Part shown: piece by piece, positions 6,098 through 12,348 of the stretch
Numbering within the stretch: position 1 is the first letter of the stretch
Layout of the letters: every line of letters starts with the position of its first letter
NCBI GenBank assembly: GCA_036508075.1
Contig: DATCIA010000061.1
Location: forward strand, 1-12,348
Origin: PALSA-660 sp036508075
GTDB lineage: Bacteria; Actinomycetota; Coriobacteriia; Anaerosomatales; PALSA-660
Length of the DNA: 12,348 nt
Direction of reading: 5' to 3'
Notes under the pieces: generated by a model
Database searches by the model: none
What the model saw: the letters and a program-made list of their open reading frames with translations, nothing else
Told to the model about the DNA's origin: nothing
Position numbers and translations under genes: made by a program

Positions 6098-7176
6098 GGG
6101 CGGACTCCGGGGTCGACGGCGTCGCCCGGGGCGGGAAGCAACTGCATCGTCGGGGGTGCGATCGGCACGTCGATCAGCGTCGGCTGCGCGGGATCGGCGT
6201 CCGCGTCGACCGGCGTCAGCGGCAGGCCCAGCGATGGCGGAGCGTCCACCGTCACGACCGGGACCACCTCCTTGTTCGGACGGCGGATCCGCAGCGCGGC
6301 ACGCGTCACGGCCTCGCTCGTCTTCTCGCTGAGCGCACGCACGACCCCGGTGAGGTCGGCGCCCTCTTCGAAGTAGGTGATGGCCGCGGTCCCCATCGCC
6401 AGGGTTCCCGAGTACGCGATGCCACCCTTCACGGCCCATCCGAAGCCCGGGACAAGACCCACGACCTCGCGGGCGAAGGTCCGCAGCAGGAGCCCGCCCG
6501 CGACCACGGCGCCGAGCTCCTTGATGCGTTCCGCATCGAGGACCTGCCCGTAGGTGGCCGCTATCTGCAGCAGCATCCGGCCCTGGTTCAGCGTCATCAG
6601 GGGCATGTCGGCGCCCGGGATGAAGACGACGACACCGATGGCGGCGTTCTGCCACGCGGCCGCCTTCACGATCTCCTTGGCCACGGACCTGCGGGTGAAC
6701 TCGAAGTTGTGGCCCAACGCGGTGCGCAGCTTCTCGAGGCGCGTCATGGCCCAATCGGCCAGCGGCCCGCGTATGACCTCGGAGGCGTCCAGGCCGACGA
6801 TCACATCGTTCTCCGGGTGTCCGAGCAGGCGTGCGAGCACGCCCCGCTCGGACCGGATCGCGACGACTGCGGTCGGGATGGCGCGCTCGCGCAGGTCCCG
6901 GAGCGTCGCGCCGACGTGCGACCCGCTGCCGATGAGGACGATCGCGGCGTCGGCCTTCGAGTCGACACGCAGGGCGGTCTCCGGCTCGATGACGGAGACG
7001 TCGACGATCCCGTTGGCGGTCTTCGGATGCAGTTCGTGACGCGCGGCCTCGACCAGCGCGTCCGGCGCATCGACCTCGACGAGCACAGCGATGCGCACGG
7101 GGCGCTCGCGTTCTTCCTTCAGGCGCTTGCCCGCGTCGTAGAGGGCGCGGATATCGACCGGCAGATTGGCAGCCAC
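6094..7176 (-). CDS. DUF697-type protein with degenerate GTPase-like N-terminal domain
   Basis: The product is 360 residues. The C-terminal half resembles DUF697 (YcjF-like): RRSVAKEIVKAAAWQNAAIG (162-181), then VVVFIPGADMPLMTLNQGRMLL (182-203), IAATYG (205-210), and two hydrophobic Gly/Ala-rich stretches at 222-245 and 248-268 that could insert in the membrane. DUF697 often follows an Era-like G domain. Here residues 27-130 have alternating strand-like and helix-like segments (RIAVLVEV, ADAAIVLIGSG, IPTAVVAI) but no GxxxxGKS P-loop and no NKxD, so GTP binding looks lost. The last 60 residues are Pro/Asp-rich and probably disordered. GTG at 7176 is chosen because AAGGAAGGA lies 8 nt upstream and it begins 26 nt after the rodA stop; starts further upstream overlap rodA. 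It overlaps the radical SAM gene by 3 nt. Family call likely, function unknown. Confidence 0.8.
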   Translation of the reverse strand: MAANLPVDIRALYDAGKRLKEERERPVRIAVLVEVDAPDALVEAARHELHPKTANGIVDVSVIEPETALRVDSKADAAIVLIGSGSHVGATLRDLRERAIPTAVVAIRSERGVLARLLGHPENDVIVGLDASEVIRGPLADWAMTRLEKLRTALGHNFEFTRRSVAKEIVKAAAWQNAAIGVVVFIPGADMPLMTLNQGRMLLQIAATYGQVLDAERIKELGAVVAGGLLLRTFAREVVGLVPGFGWAVKGGIAYSGTLAMGTAAITYFEEGADLTGVVRALSEKTSEAVTRAALRIRRPNKEVVPVVTVDAPPSLGLPLTPVDADADPAQPTLIDVPIAPPTMQLLPAPGDAVDPGVRP

Positions 7177-7202
7177 GTCGGGACTTCCTTCCTTGAGGCG
7201 GA

Positions 7203-8366
7203 TCAGGTGGTCGTGGTGCCGTATCTCCTGGACCAGATCGATAACAGCATACCGATGCCGGCCAGGTTCGTGACCATGAACGACGATCCGTAACTCATGA
7301 ACGGCAGGGGGATGCCCGTGATCGGCATCATCCCAATGGTCATACCCACGTTCTCGAGGATCTGGAACGCCCACATGCTGATCAGACCCGCCGCGACGAG
7401 CGCACCGAACAGGTCGCGACTCGACGCCGAGATCGAGAGCGCCGAGGCCATGAGCGCAAGATAGAGGGCCAGCAGCATCACCGCGCCGGCGAAGCCGAGC
7501 TGCTCTCCGAGGACCGAGAAGATGAAGTCGGTGTGACGCTCCGGGATGAAGTTCAGCCGGCTCTGCGTACCCATGCCGAGACCCGCGCCGGTCAGCCCGC
7601 CCGAACCGATGGCGATCTTCGACTGCGCCAGGTTGTAGCCAGCACCCTTGGGGTCGCGGGTAGGATCGACGAACACGAGCAGGCGGTCCATCTGGTACGC
7701 CTTGATCAGCACGCCCTCAGGCTTGTTCATCGCCGAGACGAGCAGGGAGTTGAGTCCGAAGATCGCCCCCACGAGAACCGTTCCCGTGAGCGCGAACACC
7801 GCGAACCAGCGCGCCTTCAGGCCTCCCACGAGCAGCATCCCCGACGCGATGGCGACGAACACGAGACCCGTGCCGAGGTCGGGCTGGAGCAGGATGAGAA
7901 CCAGCGGCAGGGCGGCGAAGCCCGCGACCTTCAACACGTCACGGGGCAGGTCGATCTTGCCGCCGTACTCGGCAATGACCGCGGCGAGCACGACGATGAA
8001 CAGCAACTTCGCCGGCTCCGAGGGCTGGAACAGCCGGATGCTCCCGATCTGGAGCCAGGATGTCGCACCGCTGACCGACGCGCCGAGGCCCGGGATGCGC
8101 GGCGAGATGATCAGCAGCGACAGCGCCACCATGAGGGGGCCGGTCCAGGCCTTCAGGACCTGGTAGTCCAGCAGCCACATGACCACGAGCGCGAGCAGCC
8201 CCACGGCCATGCCGAGGATCTGTCGCTGCACCATCGCGGCGTGACCGGTCATCGTCAGCGTGGCGGCCCACACCATCACGCCACCGAACACGACGAGGGC
8301 GACCGCCGACAGCACCAGGCCTCCGTGGACCCGATCACGCACCATGCGGGTGATAGGAGCTCGCAT
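7203..8366 (-). CDS. rodA: RodA, SEDS peptidoglycan glycosyltransferase of the elongasome
   Basis: RodA polymerises lipid II into glycan strands during side-wall growth, paired with PBP2. The 387-residue protein is hydrophobic throughout, with about ten membrane-spanning segments and the SEDS hallmarks: GATSWLQIG (about 100), LQPDLGTGLVF, FVDPTRDPKGAGYNLAQSKI, the GSGGLTGAGLGMGTQSRL loop and PERHTDFIFSVLGEQLGF, which contains an acidic residue conserved in active SEDS enzymes. The C-terminus has GIPLPFMSYGSS, also typical. RodA rather than FtsW is indicated by its place next to mrdA and by DPTRDPKGAGYN. The ATG at 8366 is 7 nt past the mrdA stop, and GAGGTAA within the mrdA end can serve as ribosome-binding site. 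The N-terminus is near the usual RodA length, so no truncation is evident. Confidence 0.96.
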   Translation of the reverse strand: MRAPITRMVRDRVHGGLVLSAVALVVFGGVMVWAATLTMTGHAAMVQRQILGMAVGLLALVVMWLLDYQVLKAWTGPLMVALSLLIISPRIPGLGASVSGATSWLQIGSIRLFQPSEPAKLLFIVVLAAVIAEYGGKIDLPRDVLKVAGFAALPLVLILLQPDLGTGLVFVAIASGMLLVGGLKARWFAVFALTGTVLVGAIFGLNSLLVSAMNKPEGVLIKAYQMDRLLVFVDPTRDPKGAGYNLAQSKIAIGSGGLTGAGLGMGTQSRLNFIPERHTDFIFSVLGEQLGFAGAVMLLALYLALMASALSISASSRDLFGALVAAGLISMWAFQILENVGMTIGMMPITGIPLPFMSYGSSFMVTNLAGIGMLLSIWSRRYGTTTT

Positions 8367-8373
8367 CCTCGGG

Positions 8374-10230
8374 TTACCTCGACACGTCGGTGGTATGGAT
8401 GGTCTTGTACTTGACGCCGAAGAGCTTGCTCATGATCTGCCGGGCAGCGGGAGCGGCGACCGAACCGCCGTGACCGCCCTGCTCCACGATGACTGCGATG
8501 GCGTACTTCGGAGCTGCCGCGGGAGCGTAGCAGGCGAAGAGGGCGTAGTCGTCCTTGCCATTGACCTGCGCGGTGCCGGTCTTGCCCGCTACCGAGATCG
8601 GGAAGCCGACGAACGAGCCGCGACCGGTGCCGGTCGTCGTCACGCCCACGAGCGCGCTGCGCAGGGTCGCGAGGTTGGTGGCGCTCAGCTTCGGGTCCGA
8701 GATGACCGTCACGCTGGTCTCGACCGAGGCCGAACCATCGGGAGCCAGGACCGCGGAGAGCACGTGTGGCCGGACGACCGTACCGCCGTTGCCCAGCGTC
8801 GCGTAGGCGCTGGCGAGTTGCAGTGGCGTGACGAGCAGGTCACCCTGCCCGATCGACATGTTGACGGTGTCGCCGGGGAGCCACTGCTGGTACTCGGGGT
8901 AGTTCTTGTTGTAGGCCTTCTTCCAGGCGATGTCGGGAACGCGCCCGGAGACCTCGCCGGAGAGGTCGATGCCCAACTTCGCGCCGAGCCCCATGGTACG
9001 GGCGAAGTCCTGCAGCTTCTCGCCCTTCGCGTCGTAGAACTTCTTACCGACGTTATAGAAGTAGCCGTCGCAGGACTGCCCGATGGCCTTGTGGAGGCTC
9101 ACGTAGCCATGACCACTGTGGAGCCAGCACCATTTGCCCCACTGCTTGCCCATCCCCGTCCAGAAGCCGGGGCACTGGAAGGTCGTGGATGGAGTGATCA
9201 GCCTGGTCTGCAACCCCGCCATCGCGACGATCGCCTTGAAGGTCGATGCGGGAGCGTAGGCCGCCATGATCGCCCGGTTGTTGAGCGGGTACTCCGATGA
9301 CTTCTTGTTCAGCATCGCCCAGTCGGCGTCACTGATCCCGCCGAGGAAGACCGAGGGATCGTAGGTCGGAGCACTCGCCATCGCGATGACCGCGCCCGTC
9401 TTCACGTCCAGGACGACGGCGGACCCCGCGTGGGCGTTCGTGAATCCCTGCCGGTGCGCCTCCGCGATGGCGTCCGACAGGGCCTTCTCGGCCACTGCCT
9501 GAACGTCCTTGTTGATGGTGAGCCGGATGTCCTTCCCCGCCCGGGGAGCGCCCTCGGCCAGCACGGTGCGGACCCTGCCCTGGTTGTCCACCTCGAACCG
9601 GCGGAACCCCTTCTCGCCCTGCAGGACCTTGTCGTAGGAGGATTCGACGCCCGACTTCCCGACGACGTCACCTATCCTGGCGTCGGGAAGCGCGTTCGCC
9701 GCGAGCTGGGTCTCGGATATCTCGCCGGTGTAGCCGAGAACGTGCGCGGCCAGGCTTCCGCCCGGGTAGACGCGCACGGCGGACTCCTCGACAGCGACCC
9801 CCGGGAAGTCGGCCGAATGCTCCGCGAGGAACGAGGCGGTCTGCATCGGGACGTCGACCTTGAGGATCCGCGGCGCGAGACGCTCCGCCTTGTAGGACGA
9901 AAGGCGCTTGGTGATCTCGTCGACCGGGACGCCGATGACCGACGCCAGCTGCGCGACCAGCGTCGTGTCCTCCGACACGGTCGCCTGCGCGGTCACCGCC
10001 ATGACCGGGCGGTTGGTGACGAGCGGGCGACCCTTCACGTCGAGGATCCTGCCCCGTGCTGCCGGCAGCGACACCTCGCGGATCCGGTTGCCCTCTGCCG
10101 CAGCCGCGAAGGAACTGCCCGAGAGGACCTGCATCCCCCAGAGCCGGACGGCCAGCGACCCCAGCATCACAAGGACGACGACGCCGAGTACGGCGAAGCG
10201 TCCTTTGAGCAGCTGGCGGAAGGTGGTCAT
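8374..10230 (-). CDS. mrdA: Penicillin-binding protein 2, class B transpeptidase (MrdA)
   Basis: PBP2 cross-links new side-wall peptidoglycan and activates RodA. The 618-residue protein has a short cytoplasmic N-terminus and one membrane anchor (about 12-32), then the PBP dimerisation domain (roughly 50-230, with AARGRILDVKGRPL and GKSGVESSYD). The transpeptidase domain starts near AVVLDVKTGAVIAMASAPTY (271-290). Active-site motifs are S329-T-F-K332 (nucleophile Ser), S386-C-D388 in the SxN position, and K550-T-G-T553. The whole length and motif spacing match PBP2 rather than PBP3/FtsI. ATG at 10230 has AAAGGACG about 5 nt upstream. The 61-nt gap to mreD contains a GC-rich hairpin, while rodA follows after only 7 nt, so PBP2 and RodA are made together. 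Two cysteines (353 and 368) might form an external disulfide. Confidence 0.96.
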   Translation of the reverse strand: MTTFRQLLKGRFAVLGVVVLVMLGSLAVRLWGMQVLSGSSFAAAAEGNRIREVSLPAARGRILDVKGRPLVTNRPVMAVTAQATVSEDTTLVAQLASVIGVPVDEITKRLSSYKAERLAPRILKVDVPMQTASFLAEHSADFPGVAVEESAVRVYPGGSLAAHVLGYTGEISETQLAANALPDARIGDVVGKSGVESSYDKVLQGEKGFRRFEVDNQGRVRTVLAEGAPRAGKDIRLTINKDVQAVAEKALSDAIAEAHRQGFTNAHAGSAVVLDVKTGAVIAMASAPTYDPSVFLGGISDADWAMLNKKSSEYPLNNRAIMAAYAPASTFKAIVAMAGLQTRLITPSTTFQCPGFWTGMGKQWGKWCWLHSGHGYVSLHKAIGQSCDGYFYNVGKKFYDAKGEKLQDFARTMGLGAKLGIDLSGEVSGRVPDIAWKKAYNKNYPEYQQWLPGDTVNMSIGQGDLLVTPLQLASAYATLGNGGTVVRPHVLSAVLAPDGSASVETSVTVISDPKLSATNLATLRSALVGVTTTGTGRGSFVGFPISVAGKTGTAQVNGKDDYALFACYAPAAAPKYAIAVIVEQGGHGGSVAAPAARQIMSKLFGVKYKTIHTTDVSR

Positions 10231-10253
10231 CGTCGTCCTTTGAGATGGGCCGA

Positions 10254-10279
10254 TCCGCGCGGCACGGCGCCCGCGCGGA
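10254..10279 (-). other. GC-rich hairpin in the mreD-mrdA gap
   Basis: TCCGCGCGG (10254-10262) and CCGCGCGGA (10271-10279) form a perfect 9-bp stem with an 8-nt loop. In the mRNA it lies 12 nt after the mreD stop and ends about 13 nt before the AAAGGACG ribosome-binding site of mrdA. No U-run follows. It could lower read-through, stabilise the mRNA end or modulate mrdA translation. Seen in sequence; role is inference and chance formation in GC-rich DNA is possible. Confidence 0.4.
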
Positions 10280-10291
10280 CGTTTCGGGTCG

Positions 10292-10804
10292 TCACGCCAG
10301 TCGGCGGAAGGACCTCATGGGTCGGTCTGCGCGCAGAAGTCGCGCCAGCCACGGATAGGCCAGCACCGCGAGCACGGTGTGGTAGAGGGCGGAAGGGATC
10401 ATGACCGTGAGAACGTCACGCCAGAACGTGCCGCCCAGCCCGAGTACCGCCAGAACGATCCCGTACGCGAGCTCGGCGGAAAGGCTGGCCACCGCGACGA
10501 TCGTCACCGGCAGGATCCATCCTTCCGCGAACAGGTTCGCCGACAGCATGCCGGTGGTGTAGCCGACTACCGAGAGCACGAGCGCGTAGGGCCCCACGAT
10601 CGAGGTCCCGATAAGGTCGAAGACGAGCCCGCCAACGAAGCCCGAGATACCGCCGGCGACCGGGCCCTTCACGAAGGCGAGCGTCACGACCACGAGGAAG
10701 ATGATGTTGGGAACCACGCCGAAGACCGCGAGGTGCGGCGCGATCGAGACCTGCAGGATCGCGGCGACGACGAGCGCGATGATCGCGGGAAGCGCTTTAC
10801 TCAC
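10292..10804 (-). CDS. mreD: Rod shape-determining protein MreD
   Basis: MreD is an integral membrane component of the rod complex that binds MreC. The 170-residue product is highly hydrophobic with about five or six membrane segments (near 4-24, 31-47, 50-66, 72-92, 99-120 and 132-155). It contains the family signature GGISGFVGGLVFDLIGTSIVG (broken here for length: GFVGGLVFDL at about 55-64, then GTSIVGPYAL). The GTG at 10804 overlaps the mreC stop by 4 nt (GTGA). A strong GGAGGTG lies 4 nt upstream inside mreC, so mreD is translationally coupled. The position between mreC and mrdA supports the call, since MreD sequences are poorly conserved in general. Confidence 0.93.
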   Translation of the reverse strand: MSKALPAIIALVVAAILQVSIAPHLAVFGVVPNIIFLVVVTLAFVKGPVAGGISGFVGGLVFDLIGTSIVGPYALVLSVVGYTTGMLSANLFAEGWILPVTIVAVASLSAELAYGIVLAVLGLGGTFWRDVLTVMIPSALYHTVLAVLAYPWLARLLRADRPMRSFRRLA

Positions 10805-11667
10805 TCGCCACCTCCGGGCTGCGAAGACGTCGATGAAACGCCCATGATCACGAGCACTTCTTCGATCCGGTCGATGTCGACCCGCGACGCCACGGTGATC
10901 GTGGGGAACAGGTCGACCTGCTGCGACGAGACGTCGGTGACCTCGCCGACCACGATGTCCTTCGGATACACGCCACCCAGTCCCGAGGTGAGGAGCACGT
11001 CCCCCCGCACAGGTGCGAGGTTCTTGTCCACGAACTCCAACTGCAGCGGGCCCTGGATCGAGCCGCGGACGATGCCGTTCGCGCGCGTGCGCTGTACGAG
11101 CACCGATACACCGCTGTCCGAGTCGGTGATGAGGCGGACGCGCGCGCCCCAGGGGCTCACCTCGACGACCTGCCCGACGAGCCCGCCGGCCGCTATGACG
11201 GCGTCGCCGACCTTGACCCCGCTTCCCGCTCCGCGGTCGATGAGGATCGAACGCTGGCGGGAATCGGTCGGCCGGCCGATGACCCCGGCGCCGATGGTCT
11301 TGAGATCCTGCGCCTTCGCGAAGTCTACGAGCGCACGGATCCGCTCGTTCTCCAGCTTCGCCTCTTCGAGACTGGCAAGCCGCTGCTTGAGTTCGAGGTT
11401 CTGGACCTTGAGGGCCTCGTAGTCACCGCGACTGGTGCCGAGCCCGCTGAGCCAGGTCGAGACGGCTCTGATTGGTGCCGTTATGACGCTACCGGCAGCA
11501 GCGAAGGGCTGACTCACCACGACGATCCCGCGTCGCATCGAGTGCAACGGACCACCGGTGCCCTCGCGGTACCACAGTGTGGTGAGGACGAGAGCGGCCA
11601 CGACAAGACCCACGAGCAGGATGGGCCTGCCCGCTCCGCGGCGTGTGTCGATCTCGAGGCGTTTCAC
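10801..11667 (-). CDS. mreC: Rod shape-determining protein MreC
   Basis: MreC is a bitopic protein that links MreB filaments to PBP2 and RodA from the periplasmic or outer side. The 288-residue product has a basic cytoplasmic start, one membrane helix (about 15-31), a coiled-coil (about 78-112; YEALKVQNLELKQRLASLEE) and the two beta-barrel domains typical of MreC (GAGVIGRPTDSRQRSILIDR, GSGVKVGDAVIAAGGLVGQV, VLLTSGLGGVYPKDIVVGEV). The tail is a short Ser/Gly-rich segment. GTG at 11667 is chosen because AGGAAG sits 7 nt upstream and it yields a normal N-terminus (MKRLEIDTRRG). A GTG at 11694 would add nine residues but has no Shine-Dalgarno; a TTG at 11670 is also possible. The gene follows mreB by 39 nt. 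Confidence 0.95.
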   Translation of the reverse strand: MKRLEIDTRRGAGRPILLVGLVVAALVLTTLWYREGTGGPLHSMRRGIVVVSQPFAAAGSVITAPIRAVSTWLSGLGTSRGDYEALKVQNLELKQRLASLEEAKLENERIRALVDFAKAQDLKTIGAGVIGRPTDSRQRSILIDRGAGSGVKVGDAVIAAGGLVGQVVEVSPWGARVRLITDSDSGVSVLVQRTRANGIVRGSIQGPLQLEFVDKNLAPVRGDVLLTSGLGGVYPKDIVVGEVTDVSSQQVDLFPTITVASRVDIDRIEEVLVIMGVSSTSSQPGGGE

Positions 11668-11706
11668 CAAGGTGCTTCCTGCTGTCTCCCACACCGGCCG
11701 CGCGCA

Positions 11707-12348
11707 CTAGTGCGAGACGGTGAGGACCTTCTTCAGAACGTCGATCTCCTCGAGCGCCATTGCGGAGCCGAGGACGACGTTGATGAGTGCGTTCTCCGAA
11801 ACATGGACCGGGATGCCGGTCTCGGACTTGATCCGTTCGTCGATGCCCTTGAGCAGCGCGCCGCCGCCCGTGAGCACGATGCCGAACTCCATCACGTCAC
11901 CGGACAGCTCCGGAGGGGTCTCCTCGAGCGTCGCCTTCACCGCCTGCACGATCGCCTTCGTCGGATCTTCGACGGCGCCACGGATCTCTTCGCTCGAGAT
12001 GGTCAGGGTGCGCGGCAGACCGGTCTGCAGGTCGCGGCCGCGGATCTCGACGTCGAGTTCCTCCGGCAGCGGGAAGGCGCTCCCGATCTCGAACTTCATC
12101 TCCTCGGCGGTACGCTCACCGATGAGCACGTTGTACTCACGCTTGATGTGGGCCACGATCGCCTCGTCGAACTCGTCTCCGCCGATGCGGATCGATTGCG
12201 CCACGACGATGCCGCCCAGCGAGATGACGGCGACCTCGGTGGTGCCGCCGCCGATGTCGACGACCATGTTCCCGGTCGGCTCCTGGATCGGAAGACCCGC
12301 TCCGATCGCGGCGGCCATCGGCTCCTCGATCAGGAACGCCTGACGGGC
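11707..12348 (-). CDS. mreB: Actin-like rod shape protein MreB, N-terminal part missing
   Basis: MreB forms membrane-bound filaments that steer the elongation machinery. The window holds the last 213 codons plus the stop; about 130 N-terminal residues lie beyond the right edge. The visible part starts ARQAFLIEEPMAAAIGAGLP and carries the phosphate-2 motif DIGGGTTEVAVISLGG, then IRIGGDEFDEAI, YNVLIGERTAEEMKFEIGSA and the adenosine motif IVLTGGGALLKGID. The C-terminus (NVVLGSAMALEEIDVLKKVL) is typical in length and sequence. EPMAAAIGAG and GGIVVAQSIRIGGDEFD separate it from FtsA and DnaK relatives. It is the first visible gene of the mreBCD-mrdA-rodA run; its promoter is outside the window. Confidence 0.98.
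   Translation of the reverse strand, partial: ARQAFLIEEPMAAAIGAGLPIQEPTGNMVVDIGGGTTEVAVISLGGIVVAQSIRIGGDEFDEAIVAHIKREYNVLIGERTAEEMKFEIGSAFPLPEELDVEIRGRDLQTGLPRTLTISSEEIRGAVEDPTKAIVQAVKATLEETPPELSGDVMEFGIVLTGGGALLKGIDERIKSETGIPVHVSENALINVVLGSAMALEEIDVLKKVLTVSH

Noticed and set aside
4220..6376. A 718-codon open frame on the plus strand
   Set aside because: It is antisense to the radical SAM gene and the end of the DUF697 gene, with low-complexity Arg/His/Asp composition and no family resemblance.
6098..6754. Upstream in-frame extension of the radical SAM gene
   Set aside because: The extra 219 codons overlap the DUF697 gene in another frame, are Arg/Gly-rich and lack homology. The family N-terminus fits the GTG at 6097.
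7177..7374. Longer N-terminus for the DUF697 protein
   Set aside because: It would overlap the rodA 3' end by about 170 nt and reads as His/Asp-rich filler. GTG at 7176 has a good AAGGAAGGA ribosome-binding site.
8260..9300. A 346-codon plus-strand frame opposite mrdA and rodA
   Set aside because: It is the antisense shadow of two genes with intact catalytic motifs and has no recognisable product.

Overview
The window is high-GC bacterial DNA. Every gene I can support lies on the minus strand, so transcription runs from the right edge to the left. The gene set is conserved bacterial core machinery. The order mreB-mreC-mreD-mrdA-rodA, then a TIGR03960/TIGR03936 radical SAM pair, an RNase E/G, rplU, rpmA and obg recalls the layout known from Clostridia and some Actinomycetota. 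High GC, frequent GTG starts, an L27 without a cleavable leader and no minCDE between mrdA and rodA suggest a high-GC actinobacterial lineage, possibly Coriobacteriia-like. That placement is inference, because there is no rRNA gene here to test it.

Region 1 (about 12348 to 7203) is the cell-elongation operon: the C-terminal 213 codons of MreB (cut by the window edge), MreC, MreD, the class B transpeptidase PBP2 (mrdA) and the SEDS glycosyltransferase RodA. Together they form the rod complex that inserts new peptidoglycan along the side wall. Gaps are short; mreC and mreD overlap by 4 nt.

Region 2 (7176 to 2053) continues on the same strand with no obvious break. It holds a DUF697-type membrane-associated protein whose N-terminal domain looks like a GTPase fold without a P-loop, a B12-binding-type radical SAM protein (TIGR03960 family), its partner (TIGR03936/DUF2344) and an RNase E/G-family endoribonuclease. 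The DUF697 gene overlaps the radical SAM gene by 3 nt, and the radical SAM gene overlaps its partner by about 8 nt.

Region 3 (2052 to 1) starts after a perfect 29-bp inverted repeat and a likely promoter. It encodes ribosomal proteins L21 and L27 and the ribosome-assembly GTPase Obg, which runs off the left edge. L21 carries a lysine/alanine-rich tail of about 108 residues made partly of 19-residue tandem repeats, doubling its usual size.

I see no mobile element, CRISPR array, tRNA, rRNA or defence system. The most curious items are the L21 tail, the degenerate-GTPase DUF697 protein in the wall operon, and the long hairpin between rng and rplU. No stretch over 300 bases lacks a gene; the largest gaps are 2052-1867 and 949-816.
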